Below, in pieces: positions 59,838 to 64,000 of a stretch of DNA of 64,000 bases (the stretch's first letter is position 1; every line of letters begins with the position of its first letter). The stretch spans positions 186,001 to 250,000 of the forward strand of contig DATHXC010000004.1 in the NCBI GenBank assembly GCA_035459965.1. The letters are read 5' to 3'. Source of the stretch: DATHXC01 sp035459965. GTDB taxonomy: Bacteria > Pseudomonadota > Gammaproteobacteria > Burkholderiales > Methylophilaceae. The notes beneath the pieces were generated by a model. The model searched no databases, was not told where the DNA came from, and saw only the letters and a program-made list of their open reading frames with translations. The position numbers and the translations under genes are program-made.

Positions 59838-61676
59838 ATGGCCGAAGCGCATACCTCTGGACTGCTGATTGAAAGCGCGATTTACCTCGGCGCGGCAGTT
59901 CTCGCCGTACCTGTCTCCAAGCGCATCGGCTTGGGCTCGGTGCTGGGTTACCTGATCGCCGGGATTATCATCGGCCCGTGGGGATTGGGGCTGATCGACG
60001 ATACCGAAACCGTGCTGCAGTTCGCGGAGTTCGGTGTGGTGATGATGCTGTTCCTGATTGGTCTTGAATTGGAATTGGATAAGCTGCTTGAGCTACGCAT
60101 GCCGATCTTTGGCGTGGGCGGCCTGCAGGTGGTGGGCACCACGGCGCTGGTGTTCGCGCTGGGGCTTGCACTTCATTTCGACTGGCGCCTGTCGCTAGTC
60201 GCCGCTATGGGCGTGGCCATGTCGTCTACTGCCATCGCCATGCAGACCTTGTCTGAGCAGGGCGTGATGAACCAGCCATCTGGCAAGTCCGCCTTTGGCG
60301 TACTGCTGTTCCAGGATCTGGCAGTGATTCCGCTGATGCTCATATTGTTACTGCTGGCGCCCGGTAACCAGACGGATGGCGGCCTGCACATGAACTGGTG
60401 GGCGATTGGCAAGGCGGTGGGCCTGGTCGCATTGATCGTGATAGGCGGTAATTACGTGCTGCGCCCAGTGCTGCGCTATATCGCCAACACCGGCTTGCGC
60501 GAGATTTTTATCGCCTTCTCGCTGCTGCTGGTGATCGGCGTTTCCATCCTGATGACATCCGTCGGGCTTTCGATGGCATTGGGTGCATTTATAGCTGGCT
60601 TGTTGCTGGCCGACTCCGAATACAGGCAAGAGCTTGAGCTGGATATTGAGCCATTCAAGGGTTTGCTGCTAGGTCTCTTTTTCATCGCAGTGGGCATGTC
60701 GGTGAACCTGAGCCTGATCTTGCAGCAGCCTTTGCTGGTGATCAGCCTGGCATTGGGCTTCGTGCTGCTAAAGATCGTGTTTTTATTCGGCCTGGGTAAA
60801 GTATTCAAGCAAAAAAGCGCTGATGCGCTGCTGTTTGCCGTCACGCTGTCACAAGTCGGTGAATTTGCATTTGTCATCTTTAACGCGGCAGCGGCCTCAG
60901 CTATCCTGAGTGAGGAAACGACAAGTTTATTGAATTCGGTGGTGGCGATTTCCATGCTTACCACGCCATTGCTGATATTGCTTTACAACATCTACCAGCG
61001 TCGTCGCATGCGCCTTAAAGACGATAGCCATGACGAATTCGAGGAGCAGCGTAAAGTCATCATCGCTGGTTTCGGCCGATTCGGCCAAGTGATCACGCGG
61101 CTGCTCCACGGCATCGGCAAGCCGCCAACCGTGATTGATTTTGACCCGAACCAGATCGAGTTGATGCGCCAGTTTGGGCACAAGGCCTATTACGGCGATA
61201 TCACCCGGGCAGATGTGCTGCAGGCGGCGGGTATCGCCAATGCCAGCCTGCTGGTGTTGGCGATTGATAATTCCGAAGATGCGCTAACCACGGCGCGCTA
61301 TGTACGCAAGCATTACCCGCACGTCAAAATACTGGCGCGTGCACGCAATCGGACGGTGGCATTTGAATACATGGATATGGAAATCGATAATGTGCGCGAG
61401 ACGTTTCACTCATCGCTGCAGCTGGGGGAAAAGGTGCTGCGTGAGCTGGGATATTCCGCATTCCAGGCGCATCGTTCTGCGTGGCGTTTCCGGCAGCATG
61501 ATGAAGCCTTGCTGCTTGAATCTCACCCCATCCGCAATGATATGCAGCAACTGGTCACGAATAGCGCCAAGGCGCGTAGCGACCTGATGCTCATCCTTTC
61601 TCATGAGCTAGGTGAGACTGAAGTTGGGGCGCCCAACGAGAGCTGGTTTGCCAATGTGGCGAAACCTAAGGCCTAG
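59838..61676 (+). CDS. kefB: Glutathione-regulated K+/H+ antiporter (KefB/KefC type)
   Basis: 612 aa. A CPA2 antiporter domain of about 12 helices (residues 1-385, with GSVLGYLIAGIIIGPWGLGL and LLLADSEYRQELELDIEPF) is followed by an RCK/TrkA-N domain. VIIAGFGRFGQVITRLLHG begins it at about 411 and binds NAD or glutathione conjugates. The C-terminus SHELGETEVGAPNESWF is variable. The predicted role is K+ efflux with cytoplasmic acidification that protects against methylglyoxal and other electrophiles, relevant in a cell that makes many aldehydes. Confidence 0.92.
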   Translation: MAEAHTSGLLIESAIYLGAAVLAVPVSKRIGLGSVLGYLIAGIIIGPWGLGLIDDTETVLQFAEFGVVMMLFLIGLELELDKLLELRMPIFGVGGLQVVGTTALVFALGLALHFDWRLSLVAAMGVAMSSTAIAMQTLSEQGVMNQPSGKSAFGVLLFQDLAVIPLMLILLLLAPGNQTDGGLHMNWWAIGKAVGLVALIVIGGNYVLRPVLRYIANTGLREIFIAFSLLLVIGVSILMTSVGLSMALGAFIAGLLLADSEYRQELELDIEPFKGLLLGLFFIAVGMSVNLSLILQQPLLVISLALGFVLLKIVFLFGLGKVFKQKSADALLFAVTLSQVGEFAFVIFNAAAASAILSEETTSLLNSVVAISMLTTPLLILLYNIYQRRRMRLKDDSHDEFEEQRKVIIAGFGRFGQVITRLLHGIGKPPTVIDFDPNQIELMRQFGHKAYYGDITRADVLQAAGIANASLLVLAIDNSEDALTTARYVRKHYPHVKILARARNRTVAFEYMDMEIDNVRETFHSSLQLGEKVLRELGYSAFQAHRSAWRFRQHDEALLLESHPIRNDMQQLVTNSAKARSDLMLILSHELGETEVGAPNESWFANVAKPKA

Positions 61677-61703
61677 TTCTTCAAAGCCTAGTTTTCTAAA
61701 ATA

Positions 61704-62132
61704 TTAACCTTGAATATAACTTTCCATCTGCTTGATCAGGAACTCCTGGTAAGCAATGGTCTCCTTGACCAGGTCGCCAATAGATAACACGCCAAGTAAC
61801 TTGCCCTTATCCATCACGGGCAAATGGCGAATACGCTTGCCAGACATCAGGTTCATACATTCATCTACCAAAGTATCAGGGCTGACGGTAATGAGTTTGT
61901 CTGTCATGACTTCTGAGATTGCGGTGGTTTTGGATGTTCTACCCTTAAGCACTACTTCGCGCGCATAGTCGCGCTCGGAAAAAATGCCTGCCAGCTGATC
62001 ACCATCCAGTACCAGAAGTGCACCGATTTTGTGTTCTGCCATCATGACCAATGCGTCATAAACCAGGCTCTCGGAGCTTACCGAGAATATGCTGCCACCT
62101 TTTAAATCCAGTAATTGTTTTGCGGTTTTCAT
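61704..62132 (-). CDS. CBS-domain pair protein
   Basis: 142 aa. Two CBS repeats (about 8-65 and 75-130) contain FSVSSESLVYDALVMMAEHKIGAL, SERDYAREV and RIRHLPVMDKGKLLGVLSIGDLV. CBS pairs bind adenosine nucleotides and sense energy or NAD state. As a stand-alone protein its target is unknown. The gene has GGAGAG before the ATG and lies convergent with kefB. Confidence 0.88.
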   Translation of the reverse strand: MKTAKQLLDLKGGSIFSVSSESLVYDALVMMAEHKIGALLVLDGDQLAGIFSERDYAREVVLKGRTSKTTAISEVMTDKLITVSPDTLVDECMNLMSGKRIRHLPVMDKGKLLGVLSIGDLVKETIAYQEFLIKQMESYIQG

Positions 62133-62230
62133 GGCTCTCTCCTTACAGATTTATTATTGATTTGTTATTGGTTTTTCTATGGATGTATAAAAATATACAC
62201 CTTTAGTTTCCATAATCAAACCTTAAACGC

Positions 62231-62258
62231 TTGACATAGTTAGCTAGCTAACTATAAT
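62231..62258 (+). promoter_or_regulatory. Consensus sigma-70 promoter overlapped by palindromic operator
   Basis: TTGACA (62231-62236), a 16-bp spacer, and TATAAT (62253-62258) match the consensus perfectly. The spacer and first bases of the -10 form the palindrome TAGTTAGCTAGCTAACTA (62237-62254). A further half-site CTAACTA lies at 62263-62269. This is a classical site for a MarR repressor blocking its own promoter. Transcription would start only about 3-5 nt before the predicted ATG. Confidence 0.75.
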
Positions 62259-62268
62259 GTGACTAACT

Positions 62269-62778
62269 ATGTTGCAGCTAAGAGACTTACCTAGCACTGA
62301 AGTGCTATCGAAATTCGCACAACGCTATCCGCAGGCGGATATCAGCGCGATTTCTACTTTCCTCTATTTGCTTAGAGTGGCTACTGATTTGTCCGCTTCA
62401 CTGGATGAATGCCTGAGTCGCCATGGCCTACTACAAGGGCGCTGGTGGGTACTGATACTGTTGATGCGTGAAGATACACAAACTTCAACACCCTCAGAAC
62501 TTTCAGAGAAGGCAGGCGTAGCACGCGCCACCATGACCGGGCTGCTTGATGGACTGGCACGCGATGGCCTAGTCACGCGTATTTTTGACCCCAATGACCG
62601 CCGTCGTGTCTCGATTCAGTTGACGGCAATGGGTCAAGACAAACTGGATGCAGTCATGCCTGACTATTACAGTCGGCTCAGCGATTGCATGGCTGGTGTA
62701 GATGAAGCGGCAAGAACACAACTCCAGCAGATACTGGGAATCGTCAATAAAGGCATGGGTGCCTTTACCAAGGACTAA
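62269..62778 (+). CDS. MarR-family transcriptional regulator
   Basis: 169 aa. The winged helix is in ELSEKAGVARATMTGLLDGLARDGLVTRIFDPNDRRRVSIQL (landmark DPNDRRRV, the wing). The N-terminal DLPSTEVLSKFAQRYPQAD region and C-terminal helix suggest a dimer. It probably represses itself and perhaps the downstream SnoaL-like and DMT genes. The predicted promoter would give an almost leaderless mRNA and there is no ribosome site before the ATG; later in-frame starts would cut the conserved N-terminus. Inducer unknown. Confidence 0.9.
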   Translation: MLQLRDLPSTEVLSKFAQRYPQADISAISTFLYLLRVATDLSASLDECLSRHGLLQGRWWVLILLMREDTQTSTPSELSEKAGVARATMTGLLDGLARDGLVTRIFDPNDRRRVSIQLTAMGQDKLDAVMPDYYSRLSDCMAGVDEAARTQLQQILGIVNKGMGAFTKD

Positions 62779-62853
62779 TGCTCTCCCCCCAGCTGAATCA
62801 ACAATTTCAACCACAACTAAACTTATTTTTAAATCAATAGTGAAGGAATCAAC

Positions 62854-63246
62854 ATGCAATCAGTTTTAACCAACGATAAAGAACTCCAGGCAACTTTTAC
62901 AAAAATGAATGCCAGCTGGAATGCTGCCTTTAACGCCAAGAATGCGGCGTTGGTAGCCTCATTTTATGATGCAGCAGCTACTGTTATGCCAGCCGGTGGC
63001 CCACAGACTTCGGGTAAGGATATCCAGGGCTTTTGGGAAAACGTCATTGGCATGGGTTTCACTGACCACAGTATCGACCTGATCGAAGTGATCTCAGAGG
63101 GCAACCTGGCATTTCAGCGTGCAACCTGGAGTGCTGCATCGGTAGAAGCGTCAGGCGAGAAGAAAACTTATGCCGGTAGTTTGCAATTGACTTACCTCAA
63201 ACAGGCTGATGGCAGCTGGAAAGTGTTAGCCCAAATCTGGAACTAA
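62854..63246 (+). CDS. SnoaL-like / SgcJ-EcaC family protein
   Basis: A 130-aa cone-shaped NTF2-like protein. WNAAFNAKNAALVASFYDAAATVMPAGGP is the DUF4440/SgcJ motif, and it ends GSWKVLAQIWN. Members include isomerases, small cyclases and many proteins of unknown role; no catalytic residue can be assigned. GAAGGAA precedes the ATG. It follows marR by about 75 bp and is likely in its regulon. Confidence 0.82.
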   Translation: MQSVLTNDKELQATFTKMNASWNAAFNAKNAALVASFYDAAATVMPAGGPQTSGKDIQGFWENVIGMGFTDHSIDLIEVISEGNLAFQRATWSAASVEASGEKKTYAGSLQLTYLKQADGSWKVLAQIWN

Positions 63247-63283
63247 AGCCAGCGCATATCTGAAGCTAACGCATAAGTATTTC

Positions 63284-64000
63284 ATGAACTACAACTCAGA
63301 TACCCAGGCTAAACCTGTCATCCGGGCGTTTCTTGCCTTGCTGCTGCTCGCTATCCTGTGGGGTTACAACTGGGTGGTGATGAAGCATGCATTGCACTAT
63401 GCTGGCGCTTTTCAGTTTGGCGCGCTGCGCACATTCTTTGGTGCGTTGTGCCTGCTGGCTTTGCTGCTGGTATTGCGCAGACCCATGCGTCCGCGTGAAA
63501 TCCCCACGCTGATCGTCCTGGGCTTGTTGCAGACTTGCGGCTTTACCGGCCTGATTATCTGGGCATTAGTAGGCGGTGGCGCAGGTAAAACTGCTGTGCT
63601 GACTTACACTATGCCATTCTGGGTGATGGTCATGGCGTGGCCGCTGCTGGGCGAGAAAATTCGTGATATGCAGTGGGTTGCCGTGCTTTTCTCACTGTTG
63701 GGCTTGCTGTTTATTCTGGACCCCCTGCATCTCGGTATGGACTGGTTCAGCATGATGCTGGCCATCATGGGCGGTATGAGCTGGGCACTGGCGGTGATAC
63801 TCGCCAAGAAATTGCACCAGCGTGCGCCTGATCTGGATCTGTTATCACTCACCGCATGGCAGATGTTGTTCGGCTCCTTGCCATTAGTAGTCACGGCATT
63901 TCTGGTGCCGGCACCTCCTGTCAACTGGTCAACCAATTTCGTCGGCGCTGTCATTTTCAATGCAGTGCTTTGTAATGCGCTGGCGTGGATGCTATGGCTC
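63284..64000 (+). CDS. EamA/DMT permease (3' end outside window)
   Basis: The frame starts MNYNSDTQAKPVIRAFLALL and stays open to the window edge (239 codons). Helices and motifs LLLAILWGYNWVVMKHAL, GLIIWALVGGGAGKTAVLTYTMPFWVMV and LAIMGGMSWALAVILAKKL fit the first seven to eight helices of a DMT exporter (RhaT/EamA type). It is 37 bp after the SnoaL-like gene and may belong to the MarR-controlled unit. Substrate unknown. Confidence 0.85.
   Translation, partial: MNYNSDTQAKPVIRAFLALLLLAILWGYNWVVMKHALHYAGAFQFGALRTFFGALCLLALLLVLRRPMRPREIPTLIVLGLLQTCGFTGLIIWALVGGGAGKTAVLTYTMPFWVMVMAWPLLGEKIRDMQWVAVLFSLLGLLFILDPLHLGMDWFSMMLAIMGGMSWALAVILAKKLHQRAPDLDLLSLTAWQMLFGSLPLVVTAFLVPAPPVNWSTNFVGAVIFNAVLCNALAWMLWL

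Overview
The window looks like chromosomal DNA of a moderately GC-rich betaproteobacterium. The evidence is three PEP-CTERM exosortase substrates, the housekeeping order fmdB - DUF502 - aspS - (apt) - nudB - nadA - EEP nuclease - clsB, and a glutamine-synthetase relative that resembles the gamma-glutamylmethylamide synthetases of methylotrophs. A Methylophilaceae-like methylotroph is possible, but sequence reading alone cannot prove the family. I see no phage, insertion sequence, CRISPR array or rRNA.

1-40.6 kb is a very large catabolic region for polyamines, GABA, beta-alanine and D-alanine. On the minus strand lie bauA-mmsA (beta-alanine to acetyl-CoA, with a divergent XRE-cupin regulator) and a ydcSTUVW-type operon (ABC importer plus aminobutyraldehyde dehydrogenase patD). 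That operon runs on into a DMT permease with a histidine-rich tail and a homologue of pentameric ligand-gated ion channels. Next come a D-alanine locus (lrp-like regulator, dadA, alr, ridA), a PEP-CTERM gene, and a cupin/aminotransferase pair divergent from an agmatinase-family gene and puuB. A MocR regulator is divergent from puuD - puuA - spuC - potFGHI - gabD - puuC - gabT - gmaS-like - class III cyclase-like. Agmatine or putrescine can thus be imported by two ABC systems and degraded both by the gamma-glutamyl route (PuuABCD) and by the transamination route (SpuC/PatD). Both routes meet at GABA and then succinate (GabT/GabD).

A near-identical 35-bp direct-repeat element (TGGCTCT repeated at a 23-bp period) occurs in front of ydcS, between the aminotransferase and speB, and between mocR and puuD. 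It is the best candidate for the MocR operator and would tie the scattered operons, including the ion-channel gene, into one regulon.

40.8-48.8 kb is housekeeping: fmdB, DUF502, aspS, apt, nudB, nadA, an EEP-family nuclease, clsB and tRNA-Thr(CGU). A visibly AT-rich gene for a nucleoside-deoxyribosyltransferase/TIR-like protein sits between aspS and apt and looks acquired.

48.9-56.6 kb is a looser region with two PEP-CTERM genes, several small secreted or membrane proteins, an MHYT-GGDEF-EAL protein, a sigma-54-type promoter and many inverted repeats. Palindromes of the form TAGTCC-N4-GGACTA lie upstream of the PEP-CTERM genes.

56.6-64 kb holds an LTA-synthase-family sulfatase, yjbQ, a kefG-kefB type K+ efflux pair, a CBS-domain protein, a MarR regulator with a consensus promoter overlapped by a palindrome, a SnoaL-like protein and a DMT permease cut by the window end.
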